Shown one piece after another: positions 1 through 5,492 of a DNA stretch of 5,521 nucleotides. The notes beneath the pieces were generated by a model. It was not told where the DNA came from and ran no database searches. It saw only the letters and a list, made by a program, of their open reading frames with translations. Where the stretch lies: NCBI GenBank assembly GCA_910585655.1, contig CAJUFW010000157.1, positions 665 through 6,185 of the forward strand, given 5' to 3'. Each line of letters opens with the position of its first letter. Position 1 is the stretch's first letter. The DNA is from an uncultured Lachnospiraceae bacterium. Lineage in GTDB: Bacteria; Bacillota_A; Clostridia; Lachnospirales; Lachnospiraceae. A program made the translations under genes and the position numbers.

Positions 1-32
1 CACTCTTTCCCTACACGACGCTCTTCCGATCT
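1..32 (+). other. Illumina TruSeq Read 1 adapter (non-genomic)
   Basis: These 32 bases match the 3' part of the Illumina TruSeq universal/Read 1 adapter, ending in the well-known GCTCTTCCGATCT. Only the leading A of the standard 33-base form is missing. This is library sequence left on the contig end. Genuine DNA begins at about position 33. The junction falls inside a codon of the leftmost gene and adds a false C-terminus to it. Confidence 0.98.
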
Positions 33-340
33 TTGTAATAAAGCCAGCCGTTTTTTCCTACGATGACACGTTCCTGAGAAGAGGCGCCAAACAGCTTGCC
101 CGTCAGAACTGCGTAGCCTGTTACCCATTCATTGCGGAAGGCAAAATGGTCTTCAAACCACGCTCCTGCATCGCTTAAAACATGCAGATTCACCCCTTTT
201 TCATCCCACAAAACAGGAGCCTTTGCCGCCGTACGGTTTTCTGCTGATTCTTCCGCCCTGCCAAGCAGCAGACCAGCCGACGGAATCAGACAAATCAGCA
301 GGAAAAGAGCAATATAAAAATAAGGGATATATTTTTTCAC
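33..340 (-). CDS. DHHW/AlgJ-like O-acetylation partner protein, N-terminal fragment
   Basis: About 102 genuine residues of a membrane-anchored, extracytoplasmic protein of the DHHW / AlgJ-AlgX-like group, which works with AlgI-type MBOAT proteins in O-acetylating exported polysaccharide. Residues 6-27 form one hydrophobic segment (uncleaved anchor or signal peptide). Family features follow: ENR at 34-36, FEDHFAFR at 62-69 (the usual D-H-F-x-F-R element) and VGKNGWLYY at 94-102. The catalytic region, including the GDSH-like or DHHW motifs of the family, lies beyond the contig end. The start is GTG, chosen because a strong AGGAGGG lies 7 bases upstream and the sequence MKKYIPYFYIALF is a typical signal start. 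It begins 12 bp after the MBOAT stop, so the two are surely co-transcribed. The open frame continues to position 11, but its last residues (DRKSVV) and TAG stop are adapter. I am sure of the family type and less sure of the exact subfamily. Confidence 0.88.
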
Positions 341-347
341 GACGTTT

Positions 348-354
348 CCCTCCT
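348..354 (-). promoter_or_regulatory. Ribosome binding site that fixes a GTG start
   Basis: On the minus strand this reads AGGAGGG, 7 bases before the GTG at 340-338. It overlaps the TAG stop of the MBOAT gene. The near-perfect Shine-Dalgarno sequence supports the GTG as the true start and suggests coupled translation of the acyltransferase and its partner. Confidence 0.8.
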
Positions 355-1771
355 AAAAGCGAAAGTAAATAAAGGGATTATACGTCCCTCCTGCCAGGTT
401 CATCATACAAAGTATCAACAAAAGAAGGGAGAGTGGGAACGACAGCCTCCGCAGGCTACGCCTCTCTCCCAGCCGTTTCAGGCAGGGAATTTTCCCTAAT
501 GTCTCCCGCGGAGCGCAAGCAAACACACTGACAAACAAAACCGTCAGATGAACCGGCGTCAGCAAAGAAACAAACAGCCGCATCTGCGCCGCCTCAAAGC
601 TCCACCCGGCAAAGAGCCGATACGTCCAGCAAAGCCCATCCGACATCGTATCCGCCCGAAAAAAGACAAAGCCCACCAGAACGACAAACAGGGCATAACC
701 ATGCCGCGCTACACTTTTCCAGCCTCTCGCTTTGCCTCGTAAAAACGGCAGATATTCTTCTAACATCAGGAAAAAGCCGTGAAATAATCCCCAAAATAAA
801 AATGTAACGTTGGCTCCGTGCCAGATACCCGTACAGGCAAAGACAATAAATTTATTGATCACTGTCCGCCGTTTTCCCAGACGGTTCCCGCCTAAAGGAA
901 TATAGAGATATTCCCGGAACCATCCGGACAGGGAAATATGCCACCGCCGCCAGAATTCCCGGATAGAATCTGCAGCATAGGGATACCGGAAATTTTCTTT
1001 AAAATGAAAGCCGAACATCCGCCCCATTCCGATCGCCATATCACTGTAGCCGCTAAAGTCAAAATAAATCTGAAACAGATAGGCGATTGCTCCCAGCCAC
1101 GCCCCCAGTATATTGATCCTCTCAATAGGCGCGGCGAACAACGTATCGGCGATCACTGCCATATAGTTAGCCAAAATCGTCTTTTTGCCAAGACCCACAA
1201 TAAAACGCCGAATCCCTTCTGCAACGTCCTTGGCGTCGGCTCTTCGCTTTGTCATCTCCCGCTCCACATCATGGTATTTTACGATTGGTCCGGCAATGAG
1301 CTGAGGAAACAGAGAAATATACAACAAAATGTGGCTAAACCGCTTCTGCGCCGCCGACTCCCCAAAATAAACGTCCATGACATAAGACATTGCCTGAAAG
1401 GTAAAAAAAGAAATCCCTACAGGCAATGCCACAGCCGGAACCGGTACATGCAGCCCAGTCCCCTGATTCCACAATCCGACCAGAAAAGCCGCATACTTAA
1501 AGATACAAAGCAGCGCCAAATTGACGACTATCACCACGACCAGAATCCCACCACGCCAAGCCGGCGTTTTTTCTATCCATCTGGCGCACCAGTAATGAAA
1601 AAAAGCAGAAGCGATCATCAGAAAAACATATACCGGCTCGCCATAGGCATAAAATAACAGGCTGGCGGTCAATAGCAAACTATTTTTCCGGCGGATACCC
1701 GGCAGGATCTGATAGAGCAAAAAGACCACCGGCAAAAAAATGCTGATAAAAGCAAGATGACTAAATACCAT
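353..1771 (-). CDS. AlgI-type MBOAT O-acyltransferase
   Basis: A complete 472-residue polytopic membrane protein of the MBOAT superfamily, AlgI/PatA/DltB branch. Members move acyl (usually acetyl) groups from a cytoplasmic donor across the membrane for transfer to an extracytoplasmic polymer. The N-terminus (MVFSHLAFISIFLPVVFLLY) and the LLFYAYGEPVY element at 38-48 are typical of AlgI. The signature REFWRRWHISLSGWFREYLY at 271-290 carries the first conserved histidine, His278. The second block, GIWHGANVTFLFWGLFHG at 315-332, carries the essential family histidine, His318, plus His331. The C-terminus ends NPFIYFRF, as AlgI proteins usually do. Many hydrophobic segments span the length, and the size is normal for the family. 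The ATG has AGAGGG 8 bases upstream. The gene starts 12 bp after the transglutaminase-like gene and is followed 12 bp later by the DHHW partner. The target polymer is unknown; nothing here points to alginate. DltB (D-alanylation) is less likely because no dltA, dltC or dltD accompanies it and the partner is DHHW-like. Confidence 0.96.
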   Translation of the reverse strand: MVFSHLAFISIFLPVVFLLYQILPGIRRKNSLLLTASLLFYAYGEPVYVFLMIASAFFHYWCARWIEKTPAWRGGILVVVIVVNLALLCIFKYAAFLVGLWNQGTGLHVPVPAVALPVGISFFTFQAMSYVMDVYFGESAAQKRFSHILLYISLFPQLIAGPIVKYHDVEREMTKRRADAKDVAEGIRRFIVGLGKKTILANYMAVIADTLFAAPIERINILGAWLGAIAYLFQIYFDFSGYSDMAIGMGRMFGFHFKENFRYPYAADSIREFWRRWHISLSGWFREYLYIPLGGNRLGKRRTVINKFIVFACTGIWHGANVTFLFWGLFHGFFLMLEEYLPFLRGKARGWKSVARHGYALFVVLVGFVFFRADTMSDGLCWTYRLFAGWSFEAAQMRLFVSLLTPVHLTVLFVSVFACAPRETLGKIPCLKRLGERRSLRRLSFPLSLLLLILCMMNLAGGTYNPFIYFRF

Positions 1772-1779
1772 GACCGTAT

Positions 1780-1785
1780 CCCTCT
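1780..1785 (-). promoter_or_regulatory. Ribosome binding site of the MBOAT gene
   Basis: The minus strand reads AGAGGG, 8 bases before the ATG at 1771. It overlaps the TAG stop of the upstream transglutaminase-like gene, which favours re-initiation by the same ribosomes. Confidence 0.7.
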
Positions 1786-2374
1786 AAAAAGAAACCGTAA
1801 CATATTCTACTTTTTTATAATTGTTGTAAGTTTCCTTTAAGGAGCTTCTCTTCTTTAAAAAATAAGTAAGCGAGGACTCCTCCGCATATTTGTCCATGTT
1901 CGGATCGCAGACATACCATTTGGATTTTATTTTAATCTCCACCCAGGCATGTTTCTGCCACTTCCCACTAAAGCCATTCGTCTTTCCGACCCCGATCCGC
2001 ACCGGATAATCGGTTGCCTTTTTTGCCAGATACGCATACGCGGCGGCAAAATGATAGCAGCTTCCTTTTTCGTCCTCAAACATCTCGGCTGCATACTCCT
2101 CTTCCCAGCCGGAATAGGTCTCAAAACTGACTGCACGCCCGTAATCGTAATCTTCTTCCATATAGAGAAAGAGCTTTTTCAGCTTCTCCTTTGCGCTGTC
2201 TTTACGCTTCGTCTCCTTGTTTACGATCGTTTCTACTGTATCCTCCAGATCGGATTGAGCTGCCGTCTTTAAAGCCTGAGCCTTAGCTGCCTGAGCCCTG
2301 CCTGCCGGTATTCCGGCTATCAGGATAACCAGCGCAAGCAAAAAAGCGACCGTCTGTTTTCTCTTGTTTTTCAT
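1784..2374 (-). CDS. Secreted transglutaminase-like protein
   Basis: A 196-residue exported protein of the transglutaminase-like (papain-fold) superfamily. Residues 1-30 are a signal peptide: a KNKRK n-region, a hydrophobic core at 9-22 and a likely cut after an Ala-x-Ala near 28-30. The Cys-His-Asp triad of the family is readable: Cys106 in GSCYHFAAAYAYLAKKA, His142 in KHAWVEI and Asp157 in WYVCDPNMDKY. The order and spacing are typical. Residues 41-95 are a charged, mostly helical lead-in. Such domains may cross-link proteins, act as peptidases or amidases, or be inactive scaffolds. The intact triad argues for catalysis, but the reaction cannot be read from the sequence. The protein carries no wall-binding repeats of its own, whereas the gene 16 bp upstream encodes such repeats, so the two may act together at the envelope. 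The ATG is preceded by AAAGGGG with a 9-base spacer. Confidence 0.9.
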   Translation of the reverse strand: MKNKRKQTVAFLLALVILIAGIPAGRAQAAKAQALKTAAQSDLEDTVETIVNKETKRKDSAKEKLKKLFLYMEEDYDYGRAVSFETYSGWEEEYAAEMFEDEKGSCYHFAAAYAYLAKKATDYPVRIGVGKTNGFSGKWQKHAWVEIKIKSKWYVCDPNMDKYAEESSLTYFLKKRSSLKETYNNYKKVEYVTVSF

Positions 2375-2383
2375 CGTGTGATT

Positions 2384-2390
2384 CCCCTTT
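2384..2390 (-). promoter_or_regulatory. Ribosome binding site of the transglutaminase-like gene
   Basis: The minus strand reads AAAGGGG, 9 bases before the ATG at 2374, inside the 16-bp gap after the preceding stop codon. This supports the start that includes the full signal peptide. Confidence 0.65.
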
Positions 2391-3116
2391 CTATTCTACA
2401 CCCATAAAAATCTCTTTGCCTTGCTTTGGCTTATAAGTAAATACTGTAAAGCCGGAATAGGTCAGGATCCCGTCCTCCCCATCCCCGTAGCAGCTTGCAT
2501 CGTATTCGGACTTTTTCGGTTTGCCGATGATCTCTTTTACCGGAGCAAACGGCTTTTCATACTTTGCCGCTTTCCGTAGCTGTTTTGTTTTTTCTTCCTG
2601 GTATTTCCCCTTTGCGTCAAACACATAAAATTTTTCCTTCTGTACAAAGATACCAGTCGTCACCTTGCCTGTTTCATCTGCATAATAGGTTTTGTCCTCT
2701 GACCAGCCCTTTGCCGCCGTTCCGTCTTTATTTACCAGATATTGTTTCGTCTTGCCTTTACTTGTTTTTACACTGACGACTTTCTTTTCCTTTGGTAAAA
2801 AAAGCTGCCCTTTCTCATTGAACACATAATAAATCCCCTTAATTCTATGGCTTCCAGAAGGTGCGTTACCCGTTTTCTTAAAATAAAACTTCTTTCCGTC
2901 TATCGTCACCCAACGTCCCTTGACCTGTTTTCCGTTCTCATAATAGCGGTAATGACCGTCTTCCTCTACCAGTCCCTCCCTGACCTTTTCAACCTCTGCC
3001 GTTGTATCGGTCTCTATGGCTGTTTGAGTCTTTGCCGCTACGACTGTATCAGGCTCTGTCAGCAGGCAGATCAGAACGCATACCATCACCACCAGCTTCA
3101 TCCGTTTTCCCCACAT
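2391..3116 (-). CDS. Exported protein with cell-wall-binding-type repeats and an unnamed C-terminal domain
   Basis: A 241-residue exported protein. Residues 1-28 form a signal peptide ending TVVAA; the cysteines in the hydrophobic core do not make a convincing lipobox. Residues 47-175 hold degenerate repeats of the choline-binding / putative cell-wall-binding type, each with an aromatic pair and a G-K/W-G turn: HYRYYENGKQVKGRWV, KFYFKKTGNA, YYVFNEKGQL, QYLVNKDGTAAKGWSE, TYYADETGKVTTGIF, FYVFDAKGKY. Such repeats usually hold a protein to the wall or to its sugars. A Lys-rich linker follows at 170-188. A compact C-terminal domain from about 188 to 241 contains EIIGKP, SCYGDGEDG and YSGFTVFTY; it looks like a conserved small domain that I cannot name with confidence. 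The ATG encoding MWGKRMKL is chosen over Met6 because AAGGAAGGAAG lies 7 bases upstream. The gene sits between the Big_2/InlB gene (63 bp gap) and the transglutaminase-like gene (16 bp gap). Confidence 0.85.
   Translation of the reverse strand: MWGKRMKLVVMVCVLICLLTEPDTVVAAKTQTAIETDTTAEVEKVREGLVEEDGHYRYYENGKQVKGRWVTIDGKKFYFKKTGNAPSGSHRIKGIYYVFNEKGQLFLPKEKKVVSVKTSKGKTKQYLVNKDGTAAKGWSEDKTYYADETGKVTTGIFVQKEKFYVFDAKGKYQEEKTKQLRKAAKYEKPFAPVKEIIGKPKKSEYDASCYGDGEDGILTYSGFTVFTYKPKQGKEIFMGVE
2592..2978 (-). repeat. Degenerate cell-wall-binding-type protein repeats
   Basis: Residues 47-175 of the 241-residue protein are about six short units of roughly 20 residues. Each has an aromatic beta-strand (YRYY, FYF, YYVF, QYLV, TYYA, FYVF) followed by a turn of the form N/D-x-x-G-K/Q. 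The units have diverged strongly, so this is a protein-level repeat and not a DNA-level one. Confidence 0.75.
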
Positions 3117-3123
3117 GATGTAT

Positions 3124-3134
3124 CTTCCTTCCTT
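3124..3134 (-). promoter_or_regulatory. Ribosome binding site that decides the start at 3116
   Basis: The minus strand reads AAGGAAGGAAG, 7 bases before the ATG at 3116. It selects this codon over the internal Met6 codon at 3101. The surrounding 63-bp gap (3117-3179) shows no convincing terminator hairpin or promoter, so transcription probably reads through from the upstream gene. Confidence 0.7.
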
Positions 3135-3179
3135 TTCTGGTAAACTGCCCTATAGCATATCCTCTTATGTTATCCCGCC

Positions 3180-5111
3180 TCACGGCGTACTCCATCGCGC
3201 ATAAACAACGATATCCGACATCACCTGATCCGTTACCTCAAACTTCCTTCCGTCCTTGTAAAACCAGCCCAGAAATGTACGCTTATCCGGGTGTGTCGGA
3301 ATAGGCAGACGATAGCCCGCTTGGCTTAGCGACGTTTCTGTCGTAACCGAATAGCGATTGCTGTTATCCAGCCCGCAGGCAGCCCGCTCTTCTTTTGTGA
3401 AGGTTCCGTCGTAATGCTCATCCTGCGGCAAAAACAGGACACTGCATTTCCATGGAAGCCATTTCGCCGTAAGGGTCATGCTTTCTGTAAGGATGGTATC
3501 AAAGGTAAATTCGGAGCCGTCCGGCATAATCCATCCTCCAAATTTGTAATTTGATCTGCTTGGTTTTGGCATCGTATACGCGCCGCCATTATGAGCCCAG
3601 CCGTCAGGATACTTCTCCCCCTCCACTGCCGGATACGTAGAACCAGAGCCATAAAAAAGCCCGCTCGTCTTATTGTTTTTATAACCATGACCCGCCTTAC
3701 ACTCTCCTACGTCCTCCCGGTAAATCAGCAACTCATAATTTTCTTTGTTGTATGCTGAAAAATAGCCCCCATTCGGATCAAAATCCAGAGTAAGGTCATT
3801 TCTGCGCTCATATATCGGATACAAGGTAATATGGTCGGGTTCGTCGTAAATCATGAACCAATCGTGTTCCCCGTTATTATCACAAGTTTTCTTATGAAAA
3901 TAAAAATCCAACTGCTGCTTGAATGCCTTGTCGCAGGTCAGACATACCATCCCGCTCCAGGCAATGGTATTTTTAAAAACAGAATCGGCTGTCAACGGTT
4001 GTTTCGTTCCGCTTTCATCGACACTCAAATTCCAGCCCTTAAAAACCAGACCCGGACGCCTAACCTCCGGCAATTCCTGTCCGCATTCCGCAATCGAGCG
4101 ACAGGTATCCACCACAATATCCTCATATTTGCCGCCGAATTTATCGTCAAAGGAAATCGTCAGCTTTTTGGAAAAGCAGGCATAAAGCGTATCTACCTTT
4201 GTACTCAGGCTCTGCCCTGGTTCTACTTTGCTCTTCGCTGCAAAATTTTTTTCGGTATACCAGCCAAGAAAACGATATCCCGGCACTGATGGCTGCGGCA
4301 GGCTGTCTATTGTATAAGTATTGTTCTTAGAAACCGGATAACTATGCTTCCATGTCACATTATCTTTATCGTGTTCCTGCATCGGTCCCCGTTCATATGA
4401 CTGCGTTTTCCAGTCAAACCAATCCCCGGAGCCCAGAAAGCTATAAGTACCGCCATAATTACAGCCCAGACGAAACGTTACAGGTCGTGTGATTTTCTCT
4501 GTATAATGCGCATACAAGGTCATATTGGCAGTTGGAACCTCCGTCTCTAATACCTGCCTGCCTCCTGTTTTTTTCGTATACCATCCAAGAAATGTCTTTC
4601 CCGAACGAAGATCTGTTTTTACGGTCGCTGCAAATTGTAAAATCTCCCCACGGACATCCTGGGTACGGTCGCCCGACAAGCTGGCAAACTTCTCTTTCGT
4701 GTTGATATCATAGGTAAGACGATAATAGCCTGCTTCCGGCTTGGATACTACCTGCGCCTCTTTCACAACCACTTTCAGCTTTTTCGAGGTCTGCCCTTTA
4801 TAACTTATGGTAATATAAGCCGTCCCCGCCCCTTTTGCCGTCAATACCCCTGATTTACTGATAACCGCTACGTTCTTTTTACTTGATTTCCAAGTCCCTT
4901 TTTTTGTGATATTACTTTTGCCCGACTTGGCGGTCAGCTTCAGCTTTTTCCCTGCTGTCACTGTACAGGAATTTTTCTTTATTGTAGCCTGACTGCTGCC
5001 AATTACCGGCTTTGCTGCCGCTCCCTGCACTTTTAACGGAATCCCCGTCAAAAAAAGGGTGAGTGTAAGCACGAATACCACAGCTTTTATAACATAATTC
5101 CTCTTTTTCAT
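3180..5111 (-). CDS. Exported Big_2 / InlB-type repeat surface protein
   Basis: A complete 643-residue exported protein. Residues 1-33 are a signal peptide (MKKRNYVIK, hydrophobic core 9-24, cut near AAA at 31-33). Residues 34-117 form a bacterial Ig-like Big_2 domain, with TWKSSKKNVAVISKSGVLTA and GTAYITISYKG as hallmarks. This stretch has 20 lysines and no acidic residue. From 130 to 641 come five diverged InlB B-repeat / Listeria-Bacteroides (Flg_new) units, recognised by GYRFLGWYTEK-like and LYAHY/LTAKW-like elements. They are longer than the usual 65-75 residues because of insertions. The third unit holds a C2HC zinc-finger-like motif (Cys390, Cys393, His406, Cys410). Eleven cysteines in all is high for an exported Gram-positive protein. 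No LPXTG motif or C-terminal anchor is present; the chain stops just after the last repeat. These folds suggest adhesion or matrix roles, but the ligand is unknown. The ATG overlaps the upstream TGA as ATGA, so translation is probably coupled; AAGGGGAA lies further upstream with a long spacer. Confidence 0.9.
   Translation of the reverse strand: MKKRNYVIKAVVFVLTLTLFLTGIPLKVQGAAAKPVIGSSQATIKKNSCTVTAGKKLKLTAKSGKSNITKKGTWKSSKKNVAVISKSGVLTAKGAGTAYITISYKGQTSKKLKVVVKEAQVVSKPEAGYYRLTYDINTKEKFASLSGDRTQDVRGEILQFAATVKTDLRSGKTFLGWYTKKTGGRQVLETEVPTANMTLYAHYTEKITRPVTFRLGCNYGGTYSFLGSGDWFDWKTQSYERGPMQEHDKDNVTWKHSYPVSKNNTYTIDSLPQPSVPGYRFLGWYTEKNFAAKSKVEPGQSLSTKVDTLYACFSKKLTISFDDKFGGKYEDIVVDTCRSIAECGQELPEVRRPGLVFKGWNLSVDESGTKQPLTADSVFKNTIAWSGMVCLTCDKAFKQQLDFYFHKKTCDNNGEHDWFMIYDEPDHITLYPIYERRNDLTLDFDPNGGYFSAYNKENYELLIYREDVGECKAGHGYKNNKTSGLFYGSGSTYPAVEGEKYPDGWAHNGGAYTMPKPSRSNYKFGGWIMPDGSEFTFDTILTESMTLTAKWLPWKCSVLFLPQDEHYDGTFTKEERAACGLDNSNRYSVTTETSLSQAGYRLPIPTHPDKRTFLGWFYKDGRKFEVTDQVMSDIVVYARWSTP
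3189..4724 (-). repeat. Five diverged InlB-type (Listeria-Bacteroides) protein repeats
   Basis: Within the 643-residue protein the units cover roughly residues 130-206, 211-315, 316-437, 439-553 and 555-641. Each begins with a V/L-x-F strand and a GG or similar turn. Each then carries an F-x-GW core (TFLGWYTKK, RFLGWYTEK, VFKGWNLS, KFGGWIMP, TFLGWFYKD) and closes with TLYAHY, TLYACF, TLYPIY, TLTAKW or VVYARW. Units 2, 3 and 4 contain large insertions rich in aromatic and charged residues. Confidence 0.88.
3882..3944 (-). other. C2HC zinc-finger-like motif inside the third InlB-type repeat
   Basis: Residues 390-410 of the 643-residue protein contain Cys390, Cys393, Phe397, Phe403, His406 and Cys410. 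This gives C-x2-C-x3-F-x5-F-x2-H-x3-C, which has the spacing of a classical C2H2 finger with the last His replaced by Cys and the usual Leu by Phe. It lies in an insertion (about 379-426) between the GW core and the closing TLYPIY strand. Metal binding is inferred from spacing alone. Confidence 0.6.
5108..5111 (-). promoter_or_regulatory. ATGA start/stop overlap (translational coupling)
   Basis: The ATG of the Big_2/InlB gene (5111-5109) and the TGA of the WG-repeat gene (5110-5108) share four bases. Such overlaps usually let a terminating ribosome restart on the next gene. The only purine-rich site, AAGGGGAA at 5131-5124, leaves a 14-base gap from its G run, so coupling probably matters. Confidence 0.75.
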
Positions 5112-5492
5112 TTCAGCACAACGTTCCCCTTCTTATCTAAGAAGTAATATTTCCCCTTCTTCTGCGCTACCAGGATACCTTCCGAATAGTTGGAAACAGA
5201 ATCGTAGCCTGTCACCACTTCTTTTCCTTTTTTATTGATCACTACGCTTCCTGACGTCGTATTCACGACAGCCAACCCGTCGGAAAAATCATAACAGAAG
5301 AAATACTCCTCTTTCAGCTTTATTTCCTTCCCCTTTTTGTCTACGATTATCCATCTGCCATTTTTCATAATGATTACCACGCCGTCTGCAAAACCATCCG
5401 GAGTGCTGCCGAACGGCTCGTATTTCTGTTTGATAACTTCTTTTCCTGTCTTATCAATAAAGCCATACTTTTCATTGCCCTTTGTCACCATA
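5108..5492 (-). CDS. WG-type (KWG) repeat protein, 5'-truncated
   Basis: The C-terminal 127 residues of a WG-repeat protein (WG containing repeat family), cut by the contig end. About three and a half units of 30-40 residues can be read. Each runs from an aromatic strand with I-D-K-x-G-K-E-V, through a Tyr/Phe, to F-x-D-G-x-x-V-V-x-x-x-G. Examples are YGFIDKTGKEVI, WIIVDKKGKEI, VVINKKGKEVV and YYFLDKKGNVV; DGFADGVVII, DFSDGLAVV and NYSEGILVAQ end the first three. The Trp-Gly/Tyr-Gly pair is kept only in the first unit. The first visible Met (5491) is almost certainly internal: it aligns with the second Val of the conserved AVV strand, the frame stays open into the adapter, and no genuine ribosome binding site can be seen. 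The N-terminus, and any signal peptide or extra domain, is missing. Many WG-repeat proteins are exported, and all downstream genes whose starts are visible encode exported or membrane proteins. Function unknown; probably a repeat scaffold for binding. Confidence 0.88.

Noticed and set aside
938..1657. Plus-strand open frame of 239 codons
   Set aside because: It lies wholly antisense to the MBOAT gene, whose motifs are unmistakable. The translated product is Arg/His/Pro/Gln-rich with no recognisable domain.
353..1771. DltB (teichoic acid D-alanylation) as the identity of the MBOAT protein
   Set aside because: No dltA, dltC or dltD gene adjoins it, and the next gene is a DHHW/AlgJ-like protein. 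The N- and C-terminal signatures fit the AlgI branch better.
1949..2272. Plus-strand open frame of 107 codons
   Set aside because: It is antisense to the transglutaminase-like gene, whose catalytic triad and signal peptide are clear on the other strand.
2391..3116. Lipoprotein signal in the wall-binding protein
   Set aside because: Cysteines occur inside the hydrophobic core (VCVLICLL), but the order needed for a lipobox followed by the mature chain is not convincing. A normal cut after TVVAA fits better.
3117..3179. Possible internal promoter in the only sizeable gap (TATGCT or TATAGG as a -10 element)
   Set aside because: No matching -35 element is found at the right distance, and AT-rich hexamers are common by chance. 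Read-through from the upstream gene explains the layout.
3831..4289. Plus-strand open frame of 152 codons
   Set aside because: It is antisense to the third and second InlB-type repeats of the exported protein and has no family features or convincing ribosome binding site.
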